A stretch of DNA of 64,000 nucleotides from Flavobacterium sp. SH_e (GTDB lineage: Bacteria > Bacteroidota > Bacteroidia > Flavobacteriales > Flavobacteriaceae), in the NCBI RefSeq assembly GCF_025717045.1, contig NZ_JAOVZN010000008.1, positions 241,538 to 305,537 of the forward strand, in the 5' to 3' direction. The notes beneath the pieces are model-generated. The model saw only the letters and a list, made by a program, of their open reading frames with translations. It made no database searches and had not been told where the DNA came from. The number at the start of each line of letters is the position of its first letter. Position 1 is the first letter of the stretch. The position numbers and the translations under genes are program-made. Positions 19,097 to 26,490 of the stretch are shown here, in pieces.

Positions 19097-19121
19097 GCTT
19101 CAACTACGCTCAGCGTGACAA
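19097..19121. repeat. Solo half-copy of a GTCA-type dispersed repeat
   Basis: GCTTCAACTACGCTCAGCGTG followed by ACAA resembles one arm of dispersed repeats found between genes in this window (compare 14862 and 29853). No opposite arm is nearby. Confidence 0.55.
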
Positions 19122-19126
19122 ATAAT

Positions 19127-19163
19127 AAAAAATCCTGAACTAAATTGTTCAGGATTTTTCTTT
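19127..19163. terminator. Terminator between the TonB receptor and the CarboxypepD_reg-like gene
   Basis: AAATCCTGAAC and GTTCAGGATTT pair with a short AT loop and A/T runs on both sides. It sits between convergent genes, so it can serve both. Confidence 0.85.
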
Positions 19164-19176
19164 TTCTATTTATTAA

Positions 19177-20349
19177 TTACAATTTAAACTCTAAAGATGC
19201 GATGATAGCTTTTTCTTCATCGGTTGCGGTAAATCCCGAAATATCCCAATAATTGGTCAGGATTTTATTCTTTTTATTGAAAAGCGATTTCTCTTTAAAA
19301 ACATCACTTTCACTATAAGTAAAATTTTGTTTATTGAAACCAGTCGTTACAAAACTATTTCTTACCTGAATATTTTTCGTCGTTTTATCTTTCAAAACAA
19401 GATCATATCCAATCTCTTCATTAGAACTCAATAAATAATAATCGGTTCCGTCCCATCTATAATTTACTTTTACAAACGATTTAGTAATGTTTTTATTGCC
19501 AACATTTGTTTTTTCTTCTACTTTATCAAGAGTTGCAGGCGTTACTGTAATCGTAAATTCTAAAATGATCTTTTTTACTGGATCGTAGACAACTTCAAAA
19601 TTATCGATTGCTTCTTTGGCTTTATCTAAAGGAGTAATCGACATTACATAATAATCTTTGTTTTTTGGATGCCCTTTGGTTGTAAAATCATATTGTTTCT
19701 TTGCTTTCGAATCTAATAGTGGATCAAAATATTTAAAATTCGAATAATTCTCCATTATATTATTCAAATCATATCCTTTTAAATCAGCACTTACATCTGC
19801 TTCTAATAATCCATAAGAGCGATTTTGCTCAACCAGTAAAGTGGTTGCATTATTATTTTTATCAAATTGAAAATTTACCAATCCATCATTATAATACGTG
19901 TACTGATTGTCGAGTATAAAAAACTCTCTCACATATACCTTCTGTCTATGGGAGATACTAATTTTCTTTATAGAATTGTTAACCAATTTCTGCAATATTT
20001 TTTCTGGAGATTCCTTAGACAAAACTACTTCATCCAATTTATTGTTTTTACTCTTTAAATAAATAACAAATTTTTGCTCTCCATTTAAAGAAGTCCAGCG
20101 TACAGTCAAATCTTCATAATTAGTTTCAGAAACCTGAACATTAGATCCCCCAGTGAGCATAAAAGTAACTTTTCCTTCTTCATTGCTCAATAAAATCTGC
20201 TGGGTTTTCATTATTTTAACCGTAGCATTTTGTATCGGTTCCAAAGTTTCTATATCCTTAACAATAATAGAATACTCTTCGCTTTGTGCAAAACCGCTTA
20301 CATAATTGAGTAAAACGATAAATAAAAGTAACAATTTCTTCATAGGCAT
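19177..20349 (-). CDS. CarboxypepD_reg-like domain secreted protein
   Basis: A 390-residue protein with a signal peptide (cleavage after GFAQ, about residue 21). The next 75 residues resemble a CarboxypepD_reg-like beta-sandwich (DIETLEPIQNATVKI). The remainder resembles the DUF5686-type proteins found in Bacteroidota: VLSKESPEKILQKLVNNSI, followed by beta-rich periplasmic sequence. The start is either MPMKK (20349) or the second Met at 20343. Function is unknown; surface or outer-membrane association is likely. It follows a good -33/-7 candidate promoter and is transcribed alone. Confidence 0.75.
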   Translation of the reverse strand: MPMKKLLLLFIVLLNYVSGFAQSEEYSIIVKDIETLEPIQNATVKIMKTQQILLSNEEGKVTFMLTGGSNVQVSETNYEDLTVRWTSLNGEQKFVIYLKSKNNKLDEVVLSKESPEKILQKLVNNSIKKISISHRQKVYVREFFILDNQYTYYNDGLVNFQFDKNNNATTLLVEQNRSYGLLEADVSADLKGYDLNNIMENYSNFKYFDPLLDSKAKKQYDFTTKGHPKNKDYYVMSITPLDKAKEAIDNFEVVYDPVKKIILEFTITVTPATLDKVEEKTNVGNKNITKSFVKVNYRWDGTDYYLLSSNEEIGYDLVLKDKTTKNIQVRNSFVTTGFNKQNFTYSESDVFKEKSLFNKKNKILTNYWDISGFTATDEEKAIIASLEFKL

Positions 20350-20363
20350 TATTAAATTTTTAA

Positions 20364-20394
20364 CTAAAGTATTATTTTTTCAGCAATAAATCAA
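20364..20394 (-). promoter_or_regulatory. Candidate promoter TTG-N20-TACTTTAG for the 390-residue secreted protein
   Basis: On the minus strand TTG (20394-20392) and TACTTTAG (20371-20364) are separated by 20 nt, one mismatch from TTG-N17-23-TAnnTTTG. The start codon follows 14-20 bp later. Confidence 0.5.
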
Positions 20395-20459
20395 CCCCCT
20401 ATTAAATAAAACATTCGTTATCAACAAACTAACTTTTCAAAATACCTGATATTAGGGTA

Positions 20460-20490
20460 AAAAAAATCCTGAGCAAAAACTCAGGATTAT
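20460..20490. terminator. Terminator of the ferredoxin gene
   Basis: AATCCTGAG and CTCAGGATT form a 9-bp stem with a CAAAAA loop, and a run of T on the minus strand follows. It is about 20 bp past the ferredoxin stop. Confidence 0.8.
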
Positions 20491-20510
20491 ATATTAGGAT
20501 AATTGAAGCA

Positions 20511-20861
20511 TTATTCTCCGTGCAAGAACGCTTGTCTTTGCAATAAAGTTTCTTCGTCTTCAACGTGGTTATCATCTGGTACACAACAGTCAACTGGACA
20601 AACAGCAGCACATTGAGGCTCATCATGAAAACCTTTACATTCTGTACATTTTCCTGGGACTATATAGTAGATTTCGTCAGAAATTGGAGTTTGCGCATCA
20701 TCTGCATCCACTTCAGTTCCGTCAGGTAAAACTATTGAACCAGAAAGACTTGTACCATCTTTGTATCTCCAATCATCAGCTCCTTCATATATTGCTGTAT
20801 TTGGGCACTCTGGTTCACAAGCCCCGCAATTGATGCATTCGTCAGTTATAATTATTGCCAT
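20511..20861 (-). CDS. 2[4Fe-4S] ferredoxin
   Basis: A 116-residue ferredoxin. Cys9, Cys12, Cys15 and Cys19 (CINCGACEPECP) form the first cluster motif. Cys72, Cys75, Cys84 and Cys88 (CTEC, eight residues, CAAVCPVDC) form the second, with the longer spacing typical of Allochromatium-type ferredoxins. The roughly 50 residues between them carry an acidic loop. It transfers electrons in the cytoplasm; the partner is unknown. It is divergent from the acyl-CoA reductase gene 148 bp away, an arrangement common in flavobacteria. Confidence 0.93.
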   Translation of the reverse strand: MAIIITDECINCGACEPECPNTAIYEGADDWRYKDGTSLSGSIVLPDGTEVDADDAQTPISDEIYYIVPGKCTECKGFHDEPQCAAVCPVDCCVPDDNHVEDEETLLQRQAFLHGE

Positions 20862-20888
20862 CGTTTATTAGTCTTAAAGTTAAAAGTC

Positions 20889-20956
20889 TTAAGTCTCAAA
20901 GTCAAAATAAAGGCAAGCATAGCTTTTGATTTTATGCCTTTTGACTTTCGACTTAA
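20889..20956. repeat. Inverted repeat of AAGTCAAAA-type words between ferredoxin and luxC-like genes
   Basis: Left arm 20889-20916 (TTAAGTCTCAAAGTCAAAA then AAGGCA) pairs imperfectly with right arm 20935-20956 (TGCCTTTTGACTTTCGACTT then AA). The right arm supplies the TTG of the promoter at 20941. Confidence 0.75.
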
Positions 20957-20971
20957 TTATGCTTATTTTTG
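20941..20971 (+). promoter_or_regulatory. Promoter TTG-N20-TATTTTTG of the acyl-CoA reductase gene
   Basis: TTG (20941-20943) and TATTTTTG (20964-20971) are 20 nt apart, a full match to the Bacteroidota consensus TTG-N17-23-TAnnTTTG. Transcription would begin near 20977, 33 bp before the ATG. Confidence 0.7.
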
Positions 20972-21009
20972 TGCAAAATTACAATCAAAACAATTCATAA
21001 GCAAACATT

Positions 21010-22074
21010 ATGACATTAGAAACAAAAAAAAGTGTTTTTGTTGAATTAGGAAAATTTTTAAGTCAGTTTTCTGAAGATGCTTCTGCACGAAAATCTGACG
21101 TTTTATATAATGATATCTTTTTTGATGATTTCGAAAATCTGATTCATTTATCGCAATCCCATAACGGATGGTACACACCAGAGCAAGTTTATTTCTCTGT
21201 AAAGTCATGGGCAGATGCTTTAACGACCGAAAATATTGACAAATGGCTGTCTGCTTATTCTTTCGACTCTACTCAGAATGAAAAAACGGTTGCTTTGATC
21301 TTAGCGGGAAATATTCCGTTGGTTGGATTTCATGATTTTCTATCCGTTTTAATTACTGGCAATAAAGCTCTAATTAAAACTTCGTCAAACGATCAGCATT
21401 TATTGCCATTTTTAGCTAAATATTTAATTGCTGTTGATGAAAATCTAAAAGATAAAATCACTTTCGTAGAAGGAAAATTGGAAAATTTCGATGCCGTAAT
21501 TGCAACAGGAAGCAATAATACTTCACGTTATTTCGAATATTATTTCAAAGACAAACCGTCAATTATTCGTAAAAACAGAAATTCGGCTGCAATTTTAACT
21601 GGAAAAGAAACCCATGAAGAATTGGAAGCTTTAGGTGAAGATATTTTTAGATATTTTGGTTTAGGATGCCGAAACGTTTCTAAACTTTATGTCCCAAAAG
21701 ACTATTCATTTGAAGCATTTTTTCAAGCAATATTTAAATATCAAGACGTCATTCATTACGAGAAATACGCTAATAATTATGACTATAATAAAGCCGTATT
21801 TTTGATGAGTAATTTCAAATTACGAGACAACGGATTTTTGACTTTGAAAGAAGATTCAAGCTATGCCTCTCCTATTTCGAGTGTCTTTTATGAATATTAC
21901 GAAAACTCGGAAGAACTTGAAAAACGCCTTCAGAATGATTCAGAACAAATTCAATGTATTGTAAGCAACAATTTTACACCAAATAGCGTCTTTTTCGGTG
22001 AAACGCAAAAACCTCAATTGTGGGATTATGCAGATAACGTTGATACTATAACGTTTTTGTTAACAACAAAGTAA
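21010..22074 (+). CDS. Acyl-CoA reductase (LuxC family)
   Basis: A 354-residue LuxC-type acyl-CoA reductase. It contains the nucleotide-binding ILAGNIPLVGFHDFLSVLITGN region (two blocks) and the active-site cysteine C220 in FGLGCRNVSKLYVP. Family members reduce acyl-CoA to aldehyde through a thioester on this Cys. Here it is the first gene of a set with serC and serA downstream (93 and 139 bp gaps), and it is divergent from the ferredoxin. A role in lipid or aldehyde metabolism is inferred; the shared neighbourhood with serine biosynthesis is conserved in flavobacteria but unexplained. Confidence 0.9.
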   Translation: MTLETKKSVFVELGKFLSQFSEDASARKSDVLYNDIFFDDFENLIHLSQSHNGWYTPEQVYFSVKSWADALTTENIDKWLSAYSFDSTQNEKTVALILAGNIPLVGFHDFLSVLITGNKALIKTSSNDQHLLPFLAKYLIAVDENLKDKITFVEGKLENFDAVIATGSNNTSRYFEYYFKDKPSIIRKNRNSAAILTGKETHEELEALGEDIFRYFGLGCRNVSKLYVPKDYSFEAFFQAIFKYQDVIHYEKYANNYDYNKAVFLMSNFKLRDNGFLTLKEDSSYASPISSVFYEYYENSEELEKRLQNDSEQIQCIVSNNFTPNSVFFGETQKPQLWDYADNVDTITFLLTTK

Positions 22075-22167
22075 AAAATTGTTTAATTATTTCGAATATT
22101 TTAACGCTTTTTCGGCTCTTATTGCCGAAATTTGCGTCTTTAAAATTTTCGACTATTAACAACAACC

Positions 22168-23238
22168 ATGAAAAAACACAACTACAGCGCAGGACCAAGT
22201 ATTTTACCTCAGGAAGTTTTTGAGAAGGCATCAAAAGCAATTTTAAATTTTAATGATTCAGGATTATCTATTCTTGAAATTTCGCACCGAAGCAAAGATT
22301 TCGTTGCTGTAATGGAGGAAGCTCGTTCCCTTGCTTTAGAATTATTAGGACTTCAAGGAAAAGGTTATCAGGCTTTATTTTTACAAGGTGGTGCAAGTAC
22401 AGCATTCTTAATGGCACCATATAACTTAATGAAAGAAAACGGAAAAGCAGCTTATTTAGATTCAGGAACGTGGGCAACTGCGGCGATCAAAGAAGCGAAA
22501 CTTTTCGGTGAAACTGTTGTCGTAGCTTCTTCAAAAGAAGACAATTATACTTATGTTCCAAAAGGTTACGAAATTCCAGCTGATGCTGATTATTTCCACT
22601 GCACAAGTAACAATACCATCTTTGGAACTCAAATGAAAGAATTCCCATCAACAAACATACCTGTTGTATGCGATATGAGTTCTGATATTTTTTCACGTGA
22701 GTTAGATTTTTCTAAATTTGACTTAATCTATGCTGGAGCTCAAAAAAATATGGGACCTGCTGGAACTACTTTAGTAGTAGTAAAAGAAGAAATCTTAGGC
22801 AAAAACGGAAGAACTATTCCAAGCATGCTAGATTACGCTAAACACATTAAAGGAGAAAGTATGTACAATACTCCACCTGTATTTGCTGTTTACGTTTCTC
22901 TTCTAACTTTACAATGGATTAAAGAAAAAGGCGGAATCGCGGCTGTTGAAAAATTAAACAACGCAAAAGCTGAATTGCTTTACGCTGAAATCGACAGAAA
23001 CCCATTGTTTAAAGGTGCTGCAAAAGTTGAAGACCGTTCGAATATGAACGTAACTTTCTTATTGAACAATCCTGAACACACTGAAACTTTTGACGCTTTA
23101 TGGAAAGCTGCAAACATTTCTGGATTGCCAGGACACCGTTCTGTTGGTGGTTACAGAGCTTCTATCTACAACGCTATGCCAATTGAAAGCGTTCAGGTTT
23201 TAGTCGATGTAATGAAAGCATTAGAAAGTAAAGTTTAA
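22168..23238 (+). CDS. serC: Phosphoserine aminotransferase
   Basis: A 356-residue fold-type I PLP enzyme. Family motifs: KHNYSAGPSILPQEV at the N-terminus, FLQGGAS, and the PLP lysine K193 in YAGAQKNMGPAG. It transaminates 3-phosphohydroxypyruvate with glutamate to phosphoserine, and the product of serA downstream supplies the substrate. The ATG at 22168 is the obvious start. It lies 139 bp upstream of serA; a small hairpin (TTCGGC/GCCGAA at 22111-22129) sits in the gap before it, without a T-run. Confidence 0.96.
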   Translation: MKKHNYSAGPSILPQEVFEKASKAILNFNDSGLSILEISHRSKDFVAVMEEARSLALELLGLQGKGYQALFLQGGASTAFLMAPYNLMKENGKAAYLDSGTWATAAIKEAKLFGETVVVASSKEDNYTYVPKGYEIPADADYFHCTSNNTIFGTQMKEFPSTNIPVVCDMSSDIFSRELDFSKFDLIYAGAQKNMGPAGTTLVVVKEEILGKNGRTIPSMLDYAKHIKGESMYNTPPVFAVYVSLLTLQWIKEKGGIAAVEKLNNAKAELLYAEIDRNPLFKGAAKVEDRSNMNVTFLLNNPEHTETFDALWKAANISGLPGHRSVGGYRASIYNAMPIESVQVLVDVMKALESKV

Positions 23239-23377
23239 TCTTTTATGCGTTTAATCGTTAGTTTGATTAAGGTTTAAGCGTAAAAATGGTTCCTTTAATT
23301 TATCAAAAAAGAAAAATCAAATAGCTGGTTTATCGATTAAACAATAAACGATTTACCAAATAAACAATAAACACACA
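23239..23377. repeat. serC-serA gap with short inverted and direct repeats
   Basis: GCGTTTAATCG near 23246 pairs imperfectly with GATTAAGGTTTAAGCG near 23265. Close to serA, AAACAATAAAC occurs twice. No reading frame or clear terminator T-run is present, so serA may be partly read through from serC. Confidence 0.5.
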
Positions 23378-24328
23378 ATGAAAGTATTAGCAAATGATGG
23401 AATTTCTAAAAGCGGAATTCTAGCCTTAGAAAAAGGTGGATTTGAAGTTATAACTACAAAAGTAGCTCAAGAACAAGTAGCTAACTATATTAATGAAAAT
23501 AATATTGACGTAATTTTAGTTCGTTCTGCAACTAAAGTTCGTAAAGATATTATCGATGCTTGTCCTGGAATCAAAATCATCGGTCGTGGTGGTGTTGGTA
23601 TGGATAATATCGATGTAGATTACGCAAAAAGCAAAGGAATCCATGTAATTAATACTCCTGCTTCATCTTCAGAATCTGTTGCTGAATTAGTTTTCGGACA
23701 CTTATTTTCTGGTGTTCGTTTTTTACATGATTCTAACAGAAATATGCCTCTTGAAGGAGATTCAAACTTTGACGGTTTGAAAAAAGCTTACGCAAACGGA
23801 ACTGAATTAAGAGGAAAAACTTTAGGTATTGTTGGTATTGGTCGTATCGGACAAGCTACTGCAAAAATGGCTCTTGGTTTAGGAATGAAAGTAATCGCTG
23901 CTGATAGCTTTATTCCTGAAGTTGATGTGAAAGTTGAATTTTTCGACGGACAATCAATCACAACTAAAATCGTTTCTCAATCTTTAGAATCTTTATTTAA
24001 AGAAGCAGATTTCATCACATTACACGTTCCTGCTCAAGATGGTTACATCATCGGAGAAAAAGAATTTGAAATCTTAAAAGATGGTGTTGGAATCGTAAAC
24101 TGTGCTCGTGGCGGTGTTATTGATGAAGTAGCTTTAGTAAAAGCTTTAGATTCAGGAAAAGTTGCTTTTGCTGGTTTAGACGTTTTCGAAAGTGAGCCAA
24201 AACCAGAAATGGCAATCTTAATGCATTCTAAAATCTCTTTGACTCCACACATCGGAGCTGCAACTGGAGAAGCACAAGACAGAATTGGTACTGAATTAGC
24301 ATCACAAATCATTACTTTGTTAAGCTAA
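23378..24328 (+). CDS. serA: D-3-phosphoglycerate dehydrogenase (short form)
   Basis: A 316-residue D-2-hydroxyacid dehydrogenase. The NAD-binding loop is GIVGIGRIGQATA; the substrate-binding and catalytic residues sit in GRGGVGMDNIDV, NCARGGVIDE and LTPHIGAATGEAQ, the last holding the catalytic His. It lacks the C-terminal ACT regulatory domains of the long E. coli-type enzyme, so classical serine feedback through ACT is not expected. It oxidises 3-phosphoglycerate for serine synthesis together with SerC upstream. Confidence 0.94.
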   Translation: MKVLANDGISKSGILALEKGGFEVITTKVAQEQVANYINENNIDVILVRSATKVRKDIIDACPGIKIIGRGGVGMDNIDVDYAKSKGIHVINTPASSSESVAELVFGHLFSGVRFLHDSNRNMPLEGDSNFDGLKKAYANGTELRGKTLGIVGIGRIGQATAKMALGLGMKVIAADSFIPEVDVKVEFFDGQSITTKIVSQSLESLFKEADFITLHVPAQDGYIIGEKEFEILKDGVGIVNCARGGVIDEVALVKALDSGKVAFAGLDVFESEPKPEMAILMHSKISLTPHIGAATGEAQDRIGTELASQIITLLS

Positions 24329-24352
24329 TTAACTATAATTAAATTACTTGTA

Positions 24353-24395
24353 AGGGATTTATTAACATTGTTTAATAAATCCCTTTCTTTTTTTG
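24353..24395 (+). terminator. Terminator of serA
   Basis: AGGGATTTATTAA and TTTAATAAATCCCT form a 13-bp stem with a small loop followed by a T-rich run (CTTTCTTTTTTTG). Confidence 0.9.
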
Positions 24396-24397
24396 TT

Positions 24398-24405
24398 TAA
24401 ATTTG
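24398..24405 (+). promoter_or_regulatory. Candidate -7 element TAAATTTG for the DUF937 gene
   Basis: TAAATTTG matches TAnnTTTG 26 bp before the ATG. The nearest TTG (24368) is 27 nt away, longer than usual. Confidence 0.45.
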
Positions 24406-24430
24406 AGTTCTAATCTAAATCCTAAATATC

Positions 24431-24994
24431 ATGTTTGAACAATTAACCCAATTAGTACAACAATATGGAGGCGATGCAGTTGTAAACAATACCGCTGTCC
24501 CAAACGAACATAATGACGCCGTAATTAATGAAACAAGCAATTCTATTTTTGAAGGATTAAAAAAAATTGTTTCTGAAGGAGGTACAGATCAAATCGCTGG
24601 ATTATTTAACGGAAACTCACCTATTGACAGTTCAAATCCAGTAGTACAGCAAATTCAACAGCAGTTAAGCGGAAGCCTTGGTGAAAAATTTGGATTAAGT
24701 AGTGCCGATTCTAGCGGAGTTGCTTCAAATTTGATTCCACAGATTTTAGGTTCTTTAGTAAATAAAGCAAAAGATCCAAACGATAATAGTTTTCAAATTT
24801 CAGATATTATAAATTCAATTTCAGGAAACAGCGGACAAGCTTCTGGAATAATGGATACCATTTCTAAATACGGAATGCAATTTGGCCTTGACCAAAACAA
24901 TGACGGAAAAGTTGACGTAGCAGATGTTCTTGTTGTTACAAAAAGTAAGGGAGGAATCGCAGGTTTTATAGGGAAGTTATTTGGAAGTAAATAA
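24431..24994 (+). CDS. DUF937-family protein with a dockerin/EF-hand-like loop
   Basis: A 187-residue protein without a signal peptide. Gln/Asn/Ser-rich N-terminal sequence (FEQLTQLVQQYGGDAV) and glycine-rich helices fit the DUF937/YidB-like family. Near the C-terminus, DQNNDGKVDVADVL has the D-x-N-x-D-G-x-[IV]-D pattern of calcium-binding dockerin or EF-hand loops, and the protein ends in a Gly/Lys stretch. Function is unknown. It is transcribed behind the serA terminator, so probably independently. Confidence 0.75.
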   Translation: MFEQLTQLVQQYGGDAVVNNTAVPNEHNDAVINETSNSIFEGLKKIVSEGGTDQIAGLFNGNSPIDSSNPVVQQIQQQLSGSLGEKFGLSSADSSGVASNLIPQILGSLVNKAKDPNDNSFQISDIINSISGNSGQASGIMDTISKYGMQFGLDQNNDGKVDVADVLVVTKSKGGIAGFIGKLFGSK

Positions 24995-24995
24995 G

Positions 24996-25120
24996 CTGCT
25001 AAGGTTCTAAGATACTAAGATACTGAGCCTTACTATCAATATTTTAAAGCGGTTTGCATAGCAAACTGCTTTTTTGTTTTAAAAAAAACTTAGCATCTTA
25101 GTATCTCAGAACCTTAGCAA
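24996..25120. repeat. Long inverted repeat enclosing a terminator
   Basis: The outer arms (about 24998-25026 and 25089-25118) match at roughly 27 of 30 positions and contain TGCTAAGGTTCT, AGATACTAAGAT and their reverse complements. The loop holds a separate terminator at 25048-25075. The gap 24995-25189 contains no gene. Confidence 0.85.
25048..25076 (+). terminator. Terminator inside the long inverted repeat
   Basis: AGCGGTTTGC and GCAAACTGCT pair (one G-U) around ATA, followed by seven Ts. It ends the DUF937 transcript. Confidence 0.8.
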
Positions 25121-25189
25121 TCTTTACCAGAATCTTAGATTCCTGTTAAACTTCTCCTTCTTCTCATCAAATATTCGTAAATTTAAGTC

Positions 25190-25624
25190 ATGAAAAAAGT
25201 CGTTTCCATAGTAGCAATATTACTGACTATTTTAGCTTGTTCGTCAGCATCGCAAAATATTGCGAGCAATGATACTGTGCCAAATAAAAAAGGAAATGAT
25301 ACCGTTAGAATTTCGAATGATTCTTTAGAATATGAAGTTATCATTATCGACAACGGATTTAATTATTGGCTCAATACCAGAGCCTATCCAAGAAATTATC
25401 ATACTCTAGCATTTTTGGAAAACAAAAATTATCAATACGTAACTGAGTGGAATATTCGTGCTTCACAACCAAATCGTTACAACCCAAATTTATACGAAAT
25501 GACTATCGATTACCAGCCTCAAATTCATTATGGATACGAAGTAAATTACTTAATTTACAACTACATGATTTATTTTCAAAATACTTACAAACAAAAGCTC
25601 GCCGGATATGTGCCGATAAGATAA
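25190..25624 (+). CDS. DUF6146-family lipoprotein
   Basis: A 144-residue protein with a lipoprotein signal (VSIVAILLTILAC, Cys17) and a low-complexity linker, then a compact C-terminal domain with YEVIIIDNGFNYWL, YPRNYHTLAFLENKNYQYVTEWN (two blocks) and NLYEMTIDYQP. I recognise this as the conserved Bacteroidota family now called DUF6146; its function is unknown. It is followed 34 bp later by a small membrane protein that often travels with it. Confidence 0.75.
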   Translation: MKKVVSIVAILLTILACSSASQNIASNDTVPNKKGNDTVRISNDSLEYEVIIIDNGFNYWLNTRAYPRNYHTLAFLENKNYQYVTEWNIRASQPNRYNPNLYEMTIDYQPQIHYGYEVNYLIYNYMIYFQNTYKQKLAGYVPIR

Positions 25625-25630
25625 TGTTAG

Positions 25631-25638
25631 TATATTTG
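25631..25638 (+). promoter_or_regulatory. Candidate -7 element TATATTTG for the DUF6787-like gene
   Basis: TATATTTG matches TAnnTTTG. It overlaps the region just upstream of the first possible ATG (25641), which favours the second ATG at 25659 as the real start. Confidence 0.4.
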
Positions 25639-25658
25639 TAATGATTATAAATAAATTA

Positions 25659-25964
25659 ATGGATAAACTTAAAAAACGCTGGGGAATCACTTCCAACCTA
25701 CAAGCCATAATCATACTTATTGTTTTTGCCATCACCGGATCGGCATCTGCATGGATTTCTAGACCTTTTTGTGACTGGGTTGGAATTCACAAAGAAGATT
25801 TAGGTGCTGTTTGGTTTACACTTATCCGTTTGTTAATTATTCTTCCTGTTTATCAAGTTTTATTAGTTGCTATCGGAACAATTTTCGGACAATTCCGTTT
25901 CTTTTGGAATTTCGAAAAGAAAATGCTTAAAAGAATGGGACTTGGATTTTTATTTAAAGATTAA
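25659..25964 (+). CDS. Small membrane protein, DUF6787-like
   Basis: About 101 residues from ATG 25659 (MDKLKKRWG); an in-frame ATG at 25641 would add six residues. Two membrane segments (about 17-40 and 57-80) follow a short basic cytoplasmic start, and the tail is basic (FEKKMLKRMG). The pattern of a basic start, ITGSASAW and a long second helix resembles the Bacteroidota DUF6787 family. Function is unknown. It ends at 25964 in a 4-bp TTAA that also supplies the stop codon of the convergent gene. Confidence 0.7.
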   Translation: MDKLKKRWGITSNLQAIIILIVFAITGSASAWISRPFCDWVGIHKEDLGAVWFTLIRLLIILPVYQVLLVAIGTIFGQFRFFWNFEKKMLKRMGLGFLFKD

Positions 25965-26254
25965 ACTTCTTTATTTCGCTGAAAGAAATAAGTATAAATC
26001 CAAGTTAAAGTAAAAGAGGGAATTACATCTGTAAAAGGCACTATTTCTTCCAAAAAAGTCAAAACACCTGCCACTTTCCCTACCCTTCCTTTATACATCC
26101 TTGCCATAATTATTGCAGCAATAGGAGCCCAGACTACATCTGAAAACTCACCCAAAAAAGGAATCGAGAAAGAAATCATACCAATTCCGTCCAAAACTAA
26201 ACCAATAAGCAGTTTTGACATTCTGTTATCCTCTACAGCTTCTAAATTTTGCAT
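25961..26254 (-). CDS. Small membrane protein, uncharacterised
   Basis: A 97-residue protein with two or three membrane helices (residues about 13-38, 42-65 and 66-92): SKLLIGLVLDGIGMISFSIPF, then a VWAPIAAIIMARM helix, then FTLTWIYTYFF. Similar short proteins occur in Bacteroidota next to unrelated genes. Its stop shares the TTAA palindrome with the DUF6787-like gene on the other strand. Function is unknown. Confidence 0.65.
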   Translation of the reverse strand: MQNLEAVEDNRMSKLLIGLVLDGIGMISFSIPFLGEFSDVVWAPIAAIIMARMYKGRVGKVAGVLTFLEEIVPFTDVIPSFTLTWIYTYFFQRNKEV

Positions 26255-26361
26255 AACACATTCACTTTTAAGTTATTCGAAATTAAAAATAAATTCACGA
26301 AACTCTATTATTTCTTTTCTAAATTTAATTTCCAAGATTCCCATATCAATTTATGTACCGC

Positions 26362-26390
26362 TTTTAGATTTTAGATTTTCTAAAAAATCG
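26362..26390. repeat. TTTTAGATTTTAG repeat
   Basis: Tandem TTTTAGAT words followed by a partial inverted copy. The same word recurs at 50689-50714. The gap 26255-26490 has no gene. Confidence 0.6.
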
Positions 26391-26490
26391 CTTCGCTCTT
26401 TTGGGGTTTAGAATTTGATATTTGTAATTTAACCATTGTAATTTGATTTTGACCATAATCTTCGTTTCTTTGTAAAAACAGTTTCATTAA

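Noticed and set aside
22111..22129. TTCGGC/GCCGAA hairpin upstream of serC considered as a terminator or riboswitch
   Set aside because: The stem is only 6 bp, there is no T-run, and no conserved riboswitch sequence is visible.
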